NCBI GenBank assembly: GCA_951213105.1
Contig: OX578144.1
Location: 83,155,015 to 83,219,014 of the forward strand
Reading direction: 5' to 3'
DNA from: Amaurobius ferox
Lineage: Eukaryota; Arthropoda; Arachnida; Araneae; Amaurobiidae
Length of the DNA stretch: 64,000 nucleotides
Below the pieces are notes generated by a model that saw nothing but the letters and a program-made list of their open reading frames with translations, had not been told where the DNA came from and did no database searches. A program made the translations under genes and the position numbers. This document shows positions 1-11,799 of this stretch, one piece after another (within the stretch, counting starts at the first letter, position 1; the number at the start of each line of letters is the position of its first letter).

Positions 1-1322
1 CTTAAATGTATGAACTATATATTTATTAAAAAGTATGTAACTTAAATGTATGAATGATGTACTTATTAAAATGCATGTAACTTAAATATATATATGAATG
101 CTGTATTTATTAAAATACATGTAACTTAAATGTATGAATAATGAATTTATTTAAATGCTTGTAACATAAATGTATGAACTATGTATTTATTAAAATGAAA
201 TGCTTGTAACATAAATGTATGAGCTATGTATTTATTAAAATGTATCATACTTAAATGTATGAATAATGAATTTAGTAAAATACATATAACTTTAATGTAT
301 AAATAATAAATTTATTAAAAAGTATGTAACTTAACTGTATGAATGATTTATTTATTAAAATGCTTGTAACTTAAATGTATGAGCTGTATATTTATAAAAA
401 TGTATGAAACTTAAATATATGAATAATGAATTTATTAAAATGCATGTAAACTAAATGTATAAATAAGGAATTTATTAAAAAGTACGTAACTTAAATGTAT
501 GAATGATGTAGTTATTGAAATGCATGTAACTTAAATGTATGAATAATGTATTTATTAAAATGTATGAATAAAGATCTTATCAAAATACTTGTAACGTAAA
601 TGCATGAACTATGTATTTAATAAAATGTATGGAATTTAAATGTATGAATAAAGAATTTATTAAAATGTATGTAACTGAATTTGAAATGTATGAATGAAAT
701 GTATGAATAAAGTACTTATTAAAATGCTTGTAACTTAAATGTATGAACTATGTATTTATTAAAATGTATGAAACTTAAATGTTGGGATAATGAATTTAGT
801 AAAATACATGTAACTTTAATGTATAAATAATGAATTTCTTAAAAAGTATGTAACTTAACTATATGAATGATGTATTTATCAAAATGCTTCTAACTTAAAT
901 GTATGAACTATGTATTTATTAAAATGTATGAACCTTAAATATATGAATAATGAATTTATTTAAATGCATGTACCTTAAATGTTTAAATAATGAATTTATT
1001 AAAAAGTATGTAACTTAACTAGAATGATGTATTCATTAAAATGCATGTAAGTTAAATAACTTAAATATTTAAATAAGGTATTTATTAAAATGCATGTAAC
1101 TTAAATGTATGAACTATGTATTTAATAAAATGTATGAAATTTAAATGTATGAATAAAGAATTTATTAAAATGTACGCAACTGAATTTGAAATGTATGAAT
1201 GAAATGTATGAATAAAGTATTTATTAAAATGCTTGTAACTTAAATGTATGAACTATGTATTTATTAAAATGTATGAAACTTAAATGTATGAATAATGAAT
1301 TTAGTAAAATACATGTACCTTT
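1..1322. repeat. 40-bp satellite array, left block
   Basis: Head-to-tail copies of an AT-rich unit of about 40 bp built around 'cttaaatgtatgaa' then 'tatttattaaaatg' and 'catgtaa'. Roughly 33 units run from the window edge to 1322, so the array probably continues to the left. Copies differ by point changes and small indels, and a few have longer spacers (for example near 540-600 and 680-720). No coding potential. The same array resumes at 2338 after an inserted element, which shows that the insertion is younger than the array. Confidence 0.93.
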
Positions 1323-2337
1323 TGTGGGACGTAGAATGAAATAGAGTTAAGCTTTGGCTTAAACTAATATTAATTGTTTATTAATCATTGAAAACATGGC
1401 CGTTGATCTCAAACTGGAATTAACATTTAAATCGTACATCGCTCGTTGTTGTGCCGCAATAACCCCCCAATTATTTTTACTTTTTGTGTAAGTTCTGAAA
1501 AGAATTATTAATTAATATTAAAAAGATTTGACTATTTTAAACTTAAACAATATCATTTATTAACAACATCAATTTTTCAAAAGCACTAATTTTCATCAAT
1601 ATCAACTTTCAATTATTATCAATTTTCATTTAATATTTTAGCTAGGGGAGATACGACCAGAAGTATTAATTTTACGAAGGTGTCTAGGACCGGTAACATC
1701 AGAGCACATACCTTCCAGTTTAGACTTGGGCTCATCATCTCGCTTGCATCAGTCTTACTGCCACAACTCTGTGGTGTGTGGCTCCTCCTCGTATATCTCA
1801 CTTCGACTGATACTTTATATCTGCATACTATAAATGCAACTCCTAAGTCATCTCTGCTAGGTCAGGTTCGCTTCGCTCCTTTTGTCAAACTCTTTTCAAC
1901 AACACTTCGTATGAAACCTCTTGCAACCACATTTCGTGTCAGACTTACTTCTGCAACATTTCGTATCTAAGTTACTTCTCAACATTTCGTATCACAGTTA
2001 CCTCTGCAACATTTCGCATCCGACTCGCTTCTGCAACATTTTGTATAAGTGTGACTTGTGGTTCCTTCGACGGGGGGGGGGGGGGGGGGGAGGTAGCTCC
2101 GCCCTTCTTCCCCTTGGTGCTCATTGGTTCTTCTGAACCCAATGGCATCACTTGACATTTATCAAGGCCCCTCTCAGCCCCTTTGGCCTGGGACACCCAA
2201 ATTTATTGTATTTGACCTAAAAGTTCACGTTGTTGTAAACTCCGGCGCCAGCTAGACTAAAACCTTTGTTAGCCGTTCTATGCACCATAAATATTGCAAT
2301 AAAAATGCCTCGTGTGAGGACATATTCTGGCCTCACA
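1323..2337 (+). mobile_element. solo LTR of an LTR retrotransposon
   Basis: A 1015-bp block interrupts the 40-bp satellite. It begins TGTGGGAC and ends GCCTCACA, giving the TG...CA ends and short imperfect inverted termini of LTRs, and it is flanked on both sides by the same 5 bp, 'ccttt' (1318-1322 and 2338-2342). Inside are a possible TATA box (ctataaatg, about 1829), an AATAAA-type signal (about 2300) close to the right end, an internal minisatellite (about 1890-2050) and a poly-G run (about 2072-2090). No gag or pol is present, so this is most simply a solo LTR left by recombination. A 5-bp duplication fits BEL/Pao or some Gypsy elements; the clade cannot be assigned. Orientation is taken from the poly(A) signal. 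Confidence 0.8.
1890..2050. repeat. minisatellite inside the LTR
   Basis: About five imperfect copies of a unit of roughly 29-31 bp centred on 'ctgcaacatttcgtat', with 'agttacttct'-like spacers. It lies within the solo LTR and stops shortly before the poly-G run. Length variation here would be expected between copies of this LTR. Confidence 0.75.
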
Positions 2338-2668
2338 CCTTTAATGTATAAATAAAGAATTTATTAAAAAGTATATATATGAACTACGTATTTGTTAAAA
2401 TGCATGAAACTTAAATGTATGAATAATGAATTTATTAAAATGCATGTACCTTAAATGTATAAATAAAGAATTTATTAAGAAATATGTAATTTAACTATAT
2501 AAATGGCGTATTCATTAAAATACATGTAAGTTAAGTAACTTAAATGTATGAATAATGTATTTATTAAAATACATGTAACTTAAATGTATGAACTATATAT
2601 TTATTAAAATGTATGAAACTAAAATGTATGAATAATATATTTGTAAAAATGTATGTAACTTAAATGTA
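2338..2668. repeat. 40-bp satellite array, right block
   Basis: Continuation of the 40-bp unit array seen at 1-1322, beginning with the second copy of the 5-bp target duplication of the solo LTR. About eight units, with the same consensus and the same kinds of variants as the left block. It fades out near 2668. Confidence 0.9.
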
Positions 2669-3621
2669 TAAAATACAACAACATGCCAAATTTCGACTCT
2701 GATTCTCTAGTTTTACCCCAAAAACGAGAAAATTCCTATAACATCCACAAGACGGACTACCCCGAAGAGATTCAAAATCAAAAGAATTAAAATCTAACAC
2801 AAAAGACAACGACATACCGAATTTCATGTTACTGTGATGACTGGAATCTGATTAGTCAGGGTATCAAAGATTTGAATAACACTGATAGGCAAACACCAGA
2901 TCAAATTAAATAAAACATTTTATAAATGAGATTCCTTCTAAAGAAATATACATGTCAAGTGAATTGTAAAGCTAGCATTTCAATGCTCTAGTCCTTAAAT
3001 TCAGCACATATTAATATTCATGCGTTTGTAGCAGTGAATATGCAATCGTTGGTACCTTTCAATGTAATAAAAGAGCTAAACCAGATCAGCCATTTGTAGA
3101 TTGCATTTAATGTATGGAACTAAATTATTATTTGTCTGCAAGATTAATTTGACTACAACTGCTGGTAAGATGTGCAAATGTATTCTGCTTGAAAGGAAGC
3201 AAAACAACCGATCTTTCATTGTCCAGTAGATGCTATATCCATTTAGCTACTTACACGATTTTCTTTATCCTATACTTAAAACAGGCATGAAAATACTCGT
3301 CTGCCGATTTCGGATCAAAATATAATTTTTGACATGTACGATCTCTTATTCCTCTGTCTTTTATACAGAGGAATAATTATGTTTAATGAAATATCCATGG
3401 GACCTCTCCCATAAATTGTAGTGCCCTGATAAAATTCCAATTTCGATTTTATTCAGTCATTAGGGTGAGATTTTATTCAGTCATCATAATCTACAGGGTA
3501 AAATCTCGTATTCGGGTGCAATTGTAAGAAATTTGTATTTTACTGGAAATCGAACGATTTGTCTTAGGCTGGATGGTCGGTTATTCATTTAAGTACAAAG
3601 ACGATTATACAGGGCATTTAA
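2669..3621. other. AT-rich stretch, nothing recognised
   Basis: No convincing ORF, repeat or RNA. A short run around 3440-3490 repeats 'attttattcagtcat' twice. Otherwise it looks like neutral intergenic or intronic sequence. Confidence 0.6.
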
Positions 3622-4250
3622 AAAGAAGTGAACAGTTGTAAAAAGTAAATAGGAATAAGTGAACAGTTGTTAAAAGCGAATAGTAATAATTGAACATTCC
3701 ATAAAAAATTTTCACCATAAAAAATGAATAGTAATAAGTGAACAGTTGTGAAAAGCGAAGAGGAATAATTGCACAGTTGTAAAAAGGGAATAGTAATACG
3801 TAAACAGTTGTAAAAAAGGAATAGTAATAAGTAAACAGTTGTAAAAAGGGAATAGTAATAAGTGAACAGTTGTAAAAAGTGGGTAGTAATAAGTGAACAG
3901 TTGTAAAAAGTTAATAATAATAAGTGACCATTTGCAAAATATGAATATTTTCAGAGCCCACTTCGACGATAAAAGATTGCGATTTCTTCCCAGTAGCTCA
4001 AAAGTAGAGCGTCGGCTGGCCAGTTCGGAGATCCAGGGTTCGATTCCCGGTTGGGACAGCAAGGTTCTTTACATAGTAATAATTGAACAGTTGTAAAAAA
4101 GGAATAAGTTAACAGTTGTGAAAAGTGAATAGTAATAAGAAAGCAGTTGTAAAAAGTGAATTGTAATAAGGGAACATTTGTACGAAATGAATAGTAATAA
4201 GTAAACAGTTGTAAAAAGTGAATAGTAATATGTGAACTGCTGTAAAAAAT
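3622..4250. repeat. 31-bp satellite array, interrupted by a SINE
   Basis: Tandem copies of a unit of about 31 bp, 'gaacagttgtaaaaag' followed by 'tgaatagtaataagt', from about 3622 to 3940 and again from about 4076 to 4250. Roughly 15 units remain, with point changes and occasional shortened units. The reading frames on both strands here are simply the repeat read as protein. A tRNA-like SINE sits in the gap. Confidence 0.9.
3957..4074 (+). mobile_element. tRNA-like SINE (family 2) in the 31-bp satellite
   Basis: The segment 3987-4059 can be read as a tRNA-like shape: paired ends (tcccag ... ttggga), an A-box-like 'tagctcaaaagtagagc', and a perfect B box 'ggttcgattcc'. It is preceded by about 30 bp, 'cccacttcgacgataaaag', also found before the tRNA-like part of the copies at 31984 and 49684 and in altered form at 31617, and is followed by 'ggttctttac'. 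It is therefore a repeated, dispersed unit and not a functional tRNA gene. This copy lacks the downstream body seen at 31720-31815. Confidence 0.75.
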
Positions 4251-4262
4251 TTAATTTTTTTG

Positions 4263-5186
4263 AACAGCTCATCTAACTATAAATATTAATTTTCCAAATT
4301 GCTGTCAATACTTCATTTAGTCAAAAAAAAATAGAATCTTAAAAGTGCGAATTTAACACGAAATCAATTATCAAACTTTTTGATTTGCACCACCGAAATT
4401 CCTGCATCTAGGAGCCATCCACAAACTGCATTGATTCACAGAAATTATTCACTAGGGTTTTAAAACGATTTTCTATTCATTAATTTGTCTTTGAGACTAT
4501 TAAGAACAAGCTGATGATATTGGTTAAACAATTTCTTTTAAACCTTAAATAAAGTGAACATCTTAATAATTGGGATTTTATTGGTCTGTGAGATGTTTTT
4601 TAAACAAATTCCATGACATAAAAACATGTCCTATAATTTTTGGATTTGGTTGGAGATCGGTTCCATACGTCGTAATTCATAATTATCATAAAATTATGTA
4701 GGTAGTAAATATATTAGTAACTAGTTCCAATTAAAATTGATTTGTGTATTCCCACTACATATTTCCCAATGTAATTCTTAATAGATTTCTATGTCAAATT
4801 TAACCGTACTAGAACTAACATTTTGTCAGTTTTACTAAGTACGGTATGGGTAACATTTTGGTAATTCGATTTTTTCCATTAAAGGGGCTGTATTAAGAGA
4901 AATTTTAATTTTTCACAAAAATATTGAACATCGTTTAAGTTACTGTTATATAACTTCCTACTTCATTTAAAGCAATTTTGCAATTGAAACTATATGTCTA
5001 AAACCCACGGTTTAAACAAAAAAACTTCATCTATTCATTTTTATAAAAAACATTGTATATCCTTCCGCATGTGAAGACTCGCATACATATATCATATGAT
5101 CATATACGTATGTACGTGTAACTTAATTACATATTTGGATTCTGCACGTAAGTTCTCGCAGTTTTCAATTAGATTTTTCGCTAACT
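4263..5186. other. AT-rich stretch, nothing recognised
   Basis: No gene or repeat family that I can name. Contains a short palindromic AT stretch around 5085-5110 (atatcatatgatcatat). Confidence 0.55.
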
Positions 5187-6652
5187 TTTTAACACTTTAA
5201 AACAAAGTTAAAAAGTGTTTATGAATTTGTTCATTAATTCTGTCTGTCTGTCTGTCTGTTCGTTAGCACTATAACTGCCGTAAAAATGACTTAATCAAAA
5301 TGAAATTTTAGTATGTTGTTCAGACGGTCTGTAGAACCTATTGGAATATAAATGAATAACACCACCCAATTAGTTTTGTTTTGAACCCGGGTTGAAAAAA
5401 TAAAATACATTGAACCCTATGGGACCTAATTTTTCAAAAGAAATTTAAGCGGCTTTAAATTTCACAAATTGTTTCGAAAACTTTAGGTGATATTCAAAAC
5501 ATTCCATAAAATATATAAAAAAAATTTCAGCAAAATATATTCAGTAGTTTTTTAAATAAAAATTAAAATAAGAATTACAGCTCTTATATTAAGCGATCAC
5601 GTGACCATGATATGAAAAAATCACCTCACCCACTTCAAAATGAAATATGGCATCAATCTTGTCTAAGAATTGTGATTTTTAAAGTTTTTTTTAATTCATA
5701 TTGAGTGCTGTATCCGTCCTAAAACCGCTTTATTTTTGCTTAAACTCTGTGCATCTACATACTGAAACAACGCAATTACAATATATTTGAGTTTAAATGA
5801 TCATCCAAATTTGATTATTTTTACAACGAAGTCTATTTTTCACTTATGTAAAATGTAAACAGCAAAATAAGTAGAATGAGTTGTATAAGAATTGCTGAAT
5901 TTCTTTAACGCAAAATTATGTAGCTCATGGACTCTGCATAGCTGATATGAATGAAATTTTCATTAATTTTACAGAGAGAAGGACGATTTTTTTCGATGAA
6001 GTCTTAAGCATAGAGTTAAATTACTTATACCTCCATGGTTTTAAGTTTTTAAATAAAATAATTTATTATAGTATTGTGGTGAATGAAAGGAATGGAAAAA
6101 AGTTATGAATGAAATGCTGCTTTTATAGAGAGAGCCAGGCGATTTATATTTCGATGACTTCATTTGAATAAAGTTCATTTGTTTTCAATGAAGTTTTCAA
6201 ATACAATAAATTTTTGCACTATTATGATAATTTTAAAAATATTACCGACGAATGTATCGCATTTCAGAGATGTTTAAACCAAGCAATTTCTATTTCAATG
6301 CCGTGATTTGAATGAAGTTCATTTGTTTTCGATGAAGTTTTCAAATATAATAAATTAATGTAGTATTGTAATAATTTTAAGAATATTACCGAGGAGTGTA
6401 TCGCATTTATAGATGTTTAAACCAGGCAATTTATATTTCAATGCCGTTATTTGAATGAAGTTCATTTTTTTCGATGAAGGTTTAAATTTTGAAATATAAT
6501 AAATTAATGTAGTATTGTGATAAGTTTTAAAATACTACCGAGAAATGCATCGCATTTTAGAGATGTTTAAATAAAATTGCATTGAAGTTGGGAAGTGTTT
6601 CATAATCAATGCTTTAAGCATGATTGATTTTTCTTGTTGTATAATTAAAAAC
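5187..6652 (+). mobile_element. Family B non-autonomous element, long copy
   Basis: Starts with a hairpin made of aacacttt...aaagtgtt (about 5187-5220), then a (TCTG)n run, and ends with 'gaagttgggaagtgttt' followed by a palindrome, aatcaatgctttaagcatgatt (about 6600-6625), and 'ttcttgtt'. The distal motif is the inverse of the hairpin arm, so the element has subterminal inverted repeats. The interior from about 6130 to 6570 carries three copies of a roughly 145-bp direct repeat. No coding capacity. Other copies are at 22888, 38895, 43175 (minus) and 47080. The plan resembles Helentron-associated elements (HINE/DINE-1); that class assignment is inference. Confidence 0.75.
6130..6570 (+). repeat. 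145-bp direct repeats inside family B
   Basis: Three copies starting near 6131, 6278 and 6420, each beginning 'ccaggcaatttatatttcaatg' with variants, then 'aatgaagttcatttgtttt', 'tcgatgaag' and 'aatataataaattaatgtag'. The copy at 38895 has two such units, so unit number varies between family members. Confidence 0.75.
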
Positions 6653-7575
6653 GTTACTACCTTGGAGTACGAAAAATGAAGATAAAAGTTATATGGATGA
6701 AAGGGTTGAAAATATAATAATAGTTTTAGATTTAGTTGTAGCTGTTCTTATTTGAAGCAGCAGAAAAGTGTTAAGTTTGTATTTTTGATATTTTTTTAAA
6801 TAAAGGTTTCCCAATTATGAGTAAAAGTAACAAGTATATTTTTATTGTAGAGCAAGGTACAGAATATATGGAGAGAAAAATAAATCATAATGTTGAATAA
6901 ATCTTAATACGTAAAAATACTCTTTATGGCCTGAGTTCTAATTTCTATTACTCTAATAATTTATTTCTGCAAAATTAATAATTTAAATAACTACTATGTA
7001 ACTCAACACGGACCTTTAGTTATAGAATTACATACAATGCAGTGGGTTTTAGTATCACCTGGATATTTTATCTCCAACTATTTAGGCTTTTTCCCAACAT
7101 GGAAATTTACGTTCTTCGTTTTACCTACATGAATACTACACAATGTTACAAGGCCCAGCCTTATGAAACAACGATTATTAATTTTTTTATTACTTTGACT
7201 CATATGTATTCAGCAGTGAATTAAAGAGAGCTTCACTTAGGATTTCTGCTTCCGATTCTAGAGATATCACTTCCGGTTTTTTTTTTTTTCAAAAATTTGT
7301 AAGACTATACGAAATAAATGTGCAAAGAATATAAAAGTCTTCAATAGTTAAAGCGAAAATGAAGTGTACGTATCATCTGTCATCATATGATGCTGCTGAA
7401 TTCTTCGTTGTTTTTTCTCTCTATGGAGGAAGAAAAGTAGAATGATATAGTAAAGTATTTTATCCCGAAAAGGTGAAGGATTCCAACTTAGATTCTTCTA
7501 GGTTTCCTTTCCATATTCATACATTGAAAATAAGAGGAATCACCTTATTGGATTAAACATGCAAAGTTGTCATTA
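6653..7575. other. AT-rich stretch, nothing recognised
   Basis: No supported gene. The reading frame at 7042-7224 is AT-driven with no recognisable domain or splice context. Confidence 0.55.
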
Positions 7576-8236
7576 CATTCCTTATATACAATAATGTATA
7601 AAGAAAGTATTGTGATGGGGTCGAAAATTCAAATTCGAGTTTTTGACACGAGAGCACGTTTTAAGCATCATTTATCACGAATCGAACATTTTTAAAGTAA
7701 TGTCTATGTGTTTGTGTGTGTGTGTCAGTGAGTCTGTGGAGACGATAACTAACGAACGAATGGACCGATTCGAACGAAATTTGGTACAAAAATTACAATC
7801 TGTAAACACTGGAAGCCTATTGTTTTTATACGCAATCGAATGTTCAGACTCCCCTAAATTTTCGAGTGGAATTTTGAAAAAATCGTCAAAAAATCAAAAT
7901 CTCTAATAAAGTTACGCAAATAGACATTTCTTGTGTAATTTTTCATTAGAAAACAATTGACGTAAATTTTAGAACGTTAACATGAACCGTTCTTGAGATA
8001 TTGTACATTTTTCAAAAAAATATCAAAAAATCATATAAAATAAAAAAAAAATATTTCCTATTGAGAAACATGTTCATTTTTCATATGTAATACCATGCGA
8101 TAAATTTAGTGGCATCATTCTCGTGGATCTAGCTCGTTCCATTCATGAAAAAAGATACTTTGAGTAATACTTTTGTATTTGAACGCCTATATTCATTTAT
8201 CTGCTGTAAGAATAACTTATTTCTCTATCCATAACG
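7576..8236 (-). mobile_element. Family A non-autonomous element, truncated copy
   Basis: Begins with the family A hairpin (ttccttatata...tataaagaaagt, about 7579-7608), followed by the gtcgaaaattc block, a (GT)n run at about 7712-7727, and the long conserved body up to 'cataacgcttggcgac'. The TCTGATGTGGGC end is missing: the copy breaks at about 8236 inside the GCCAAA module. The reading frame starting at 7643 is the (GT)n flank and is not a gene. Confidence 0.85.
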
Positions 8237-8425
8237 CTTGGCGACGCATCCTTGCTGCCAGCAGGTGCAATGTTTCTGCCGGGATTTCCATGGACCCCAA
8301 TGTCTGCAAAGGGGGGGGTCGATCTGTTTGGGATAGGGTATATCAAATACCTGTCTCTTTGGGAAGCTCTTCGTTTGGGATGGACGCTGTCCCACCCGTA
8401 AGCAAAAGGTTAAATGTGTAAAACA
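8237..8425. other. GC-richer block joined to a truncated family A copy
   Basis: A sharp change from family A to a less AT-rich sequence with an 8-G run (about 8311-8318), ending near 'agcaaaaggttaaatgtg'. It does not match the other repeats in this window clearly. It may be a fragment of another element that truncated the family A copy. Confidence 0.4.
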
Positions 8426-9205
8426 AAGTTATATATTAAAAATAAAAGCTTTGTTTAGTCGATTTTTGCTCATTTCAACGTTCACCGTCCCCTTAAAGCA
8501 GGATCAGTGAGCACTGTTGTCAATCCCCATGGTCAAATAAATCAAACTTACTGATTCGACCTCAGTTTCGAATTTCAGAGAATAAAATTTTCCTCTAAAC
8601 TTCATAAATGCTTTTATATTGTTGTTTTCACTTTAGTTTCCTCTTGCTATGGAGAAAAGCAGTTTCTCAAACTGCCGAAATTCACTTACTGTTTTTAAAA
8701 TATTGATTCTGAAAACATACTGCTCTCACACATTAATATTACCTGTCAACGCATATTTTTTTTTAATTTGAACATAACACCATGCCCTGTCATGGAATAT
8801 AGTTAAATTAACTTTGAAATTCAATACAGTTTATTTACCATGCTTCGCAATTTCGACGAAAAAATTATCTGGAGTGTTGTTTAATTCAACTTTCTCATAC
8901 CAGTATCCATTTTTAATAGGGTTTTTTCTTTCCAAATTTTACATGAAAAATTCTGAAAAATCGGTATCGTGAGTCAAAACGATTACAATTATAGAGTGTT
9001 ACACTATACTATAAAAGGCTTGAAACAATCTTTCGATTGATACGATACTTGACAATGTACCCCCGGGGGTAACTGCCCCCACAGGGGTCTAATGACGTAA
9101 CAAATAAGACAATTGTATCGTGGCTATCTTAAAACATATACTGGCTTAAAACATATATTGACATCAAAATCTCAAATTCGAAAATTTTCGTGAAAACAAT
9201 ATTAT
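8426..9205. other. AT-rich stretch with a C/G palindrome
   Basis: No gene recognised. At about 9058-9088 there is 'acccccgggggtaac' followed by 'tgcccccacaggggt', which can pair in alternative ways. This is an isolated GC-rich spot in AT-rich DNA. Confidence 0.5.
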
Positions 9206-9338
9206 CTCTATGCTATTATAGTATATTCTCTATGCTATTACAATATATTATCTAATATATTCTCTATGCTATTACATATATTCTCTATGCTATTACATAT
9301 ATTCTGAATGCTAATATATATATTATCTATGTATTACA
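9206..9338. repeat. short AT-rich tandem repeat
   Basis: About six imperfect copies of a unit of roughly 21-24 bp, 'tctctatgctattacatata'. Low complexity, no coding role. Confidence 0.75.
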
Positions 9339-10940
9339 TAATATGAAAAAGTAAAAAGGTAAGCTTCAAGCATTTCTGCCAAGTGTCAATGTAGTGTTGT
9401 AATTGGCACAAATTTGTAAAATTTGTATACAACACAATAGCCAATGGGCAATTTAGGAATTTATAGACCAACTAAGAAACTTCGTATGACGTTAACATAG
9501 CGCACAAATTGCCTTGCCTGAGAATGTGTTCAATAAAAACAAGGGAAATTATTCTACTGTGTTACTCAGAAACACAATAAAATATATTAATCACATTTGT
9601 GGTTTAATGTTTTGGTTCTTCTACAATTACACATTTAGTTAGATAATTTCGTTGAGTGTTATTACCTTCAGTGCCACATTTCACTCTTTTTTAAACTTTT
9701 TATTTCGTAAAATCGCTTTTGAATGTTTTAGCGGACATTCCTGTTTAGTTCTGTTGAATTTTGGCTAATAGTTACTTCTGCAGAAAGTTTTGAACAAAGA
9801 TACTTTACAGGGATCACCTGTGTGTGTATTAACCTAATACAATTGACTCAATGTTATAGTCTCTATACACTGAACTAGCGAATTTATTGGGTGATTGGAA
9901 TACATATCAAAAGTTACACTCTAACTACAATCTCAAGTTTCAAGATAAGCACAAGGATGCCTAGGTCAGCACAGAATTTGGCTACCTTTAGTCTTCCATT
10001 TAAAAGGGGAAAGAAAAATAACATCATAATTAAATTTCAGAGAGAACGGAAAATTGGCTCCAACATGAGCAAGCATAGAGGGGGCATTTTGGAAGGATTT
10101 GGGACAGGTCCCAGATCCTGCCGTCATTCCAAATTAATTTTGAATAGAGGAAATAAATTTTCCTTCAGAAAGAAAGTAAAAAAATGTGGTATGAACATCC
10201 CGGGGTAGGCGGCCTTGAGAAATGAGTAAACTAAGCCTGCTAAGCCATGGAAGGATTCAGAGAAAGTCGAAGGATTCTGAGCTAACGCCCAGAGGACCAA
10301 TAGGAAACGAGCGCCGGAGGAGTCTTACGATTAGCCCATTCAGAAGAGCTATTCCTTTGCCCTCAAAATGACAGCATTTTCGTGCAATAGGATAATTCTA
10401 TCCATGATGTGATTTGCTTTTTAATTTCCAGAAGGGCTTTTCTAAACGCCTGCAGTACTGGGAATCTATCATATTTTCCTTCGTAGTTCAAAATGTATTT
10501 TTGAAAATTTACAATATCGAGTTGTTTTCCTCATTGGGTTGGGGATTTTTTCTGCAGTTATTTTTAGGTTGTTAATTTGGAAGTTCTGGGAAGTCGTCTG
10601 GACAAGGATTAAGAGTATCAGCGTATCATCACGAGCGGTCTATATATCTGCTGTTAAAGGTTTTTTGTTTCTCGTTTCTAGGTTTGGGGAATTTTAGACT
10701 GTCTCTAAAATTTTAAGGGTGACAAGTGCATTTGGCGTCGTAACGTTTAGTGTACTCCCCAGTGAGGTGAGAATCATTACTCTAACTACTCTAACTACCA
10801 CTCTAACGAAAATCACATTTTGGTCACATTTCATCTGCCTTAACTTCTTCGGATTATAGAGATATATAGGGATATTATAGGGATATATATATATATATAT
10901 ATAATGCACTGGGATATTAAAGAGAAATATTAACATTATT
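9339..10940. other. unassigned stretch
   Basis: No recognisable gene. The 105-codon frame at 9891-10208 is lysine/serine rich with no domain that I know, and no clear splice context. 10060-10330 is somewhat less AT-rich than its surroundings. An (AT)n run sits at about 10885-10903. Confidence 0.45.
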
Positions 10941-10941
10941 T

Positions 10942-11795
10942 CGTACTTACACACCGTCTTGAATAATGGTTTTGCCTGACTTCGAACCGTCTTAGGCTCC
11001 AGATCAACGTAAAAATAAACAATTTTAAAAATTCAAATTAACGATAACGGTGCAAAGGAATAATAAAAAAAAATCAAATCCACTTTGCTTAATTAGCAAG
11101 TACACTCTAGTTAGAATCTCGGTTTTGGTATCATTCGATCCGGCTCAATTTCTTCGAGTTTAAAAAAAATATTAAAAAAATTTCTAAAATTTCGCATTAG
11201 GGGTAATAATGCAAAGATATGTTAAATTATCAAAATTATTTAGTGTTTCCACACTAGCTATAATCTCGGTTTTGATCTCGTTCTATCCATACCAGCTTTC
11301 AGATGGACGATAAAATCTAATATTTCGAAAATTTTGAATTAGGGGTAGTGATGCAAAGACATATTCAAAATATGTCAAAATTATTTAGTTTTTCCACACT
11401 AGCTAGAATCGTGGTTTTGCTCTTGTTCCATCCATCTGAGCTTCCAGATGTACAAAAAAAAATCTAATATTAACCCCCGGATTCTAAATTCCCCTAATTG
11501 GATCTAATATTCACCCTAATTCGAAAATTTTGAAGTAGGGGTGCTGATGCAAGCATATATTCAAAATACATCAAAATTATTTAGTATTTCCACGCTAGCA
11601 AGAATCTCGATCTTGGTCTCGTTTTATGCACCTCGACATCCAGATTAACAGAAAAATCTAGTAATTTAAAAATTTGAATTAGGTTGAACGATATAAAGTG
11701 ATATTCAACAAAATATCAAAATTATTTAGTACTTCCATACTAGAATCTCGGTTTTAGTCTCATTCGGTTCGCCTCCGTTTTATATAAACGAAAAA
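10942..11795. repeat. 146-bp satellite, about five and a half units
   Basis: Diverged tandem units of about 146 bp. The anchor 'tttccacactagctagaatc' and its variants recur near 11101, 11251, 11396, 11588 and 11725; one unit is longer by about 50 bp because of an insert near 11470-11520. Each unit carries 'ctcggttttg', a 'tctcgttc' block, 'aaaaaatctaatatt' and 'aggggtaatgatgcaaag'. The array ends abruptly inside a unit, at 'aaaaaaaatct', where the family A element at 11800 begins. Confidence 0.85.
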
Positions 11796-11799
11796 AAAA

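Noticed and set aside
1..1322. Regular 40-bp repeats as a possible CRISPR array
   Set aside because: There are no unique spacers, the repeats directly abut and vary, and the sequence is eukaryotic satellite DNA.
3987..4059. A genuine tRNA gene
   Set aside because: The same tRNA-like unit occurs four times with shared flanks outside the tRNA, and stems are damaged in most copies. It is a SINE.
3712..4272. Open frames of 67-116 codons with repeated hydrophobic strings
   Set aside because: They follow the 31-bp satellite periodicity and are not genes.
9891..10208. 105-codon plus-strand frame
   Set aside because: Lysine-rich, no domain, no conserved motif, no splice context. Too weak to call a gene.
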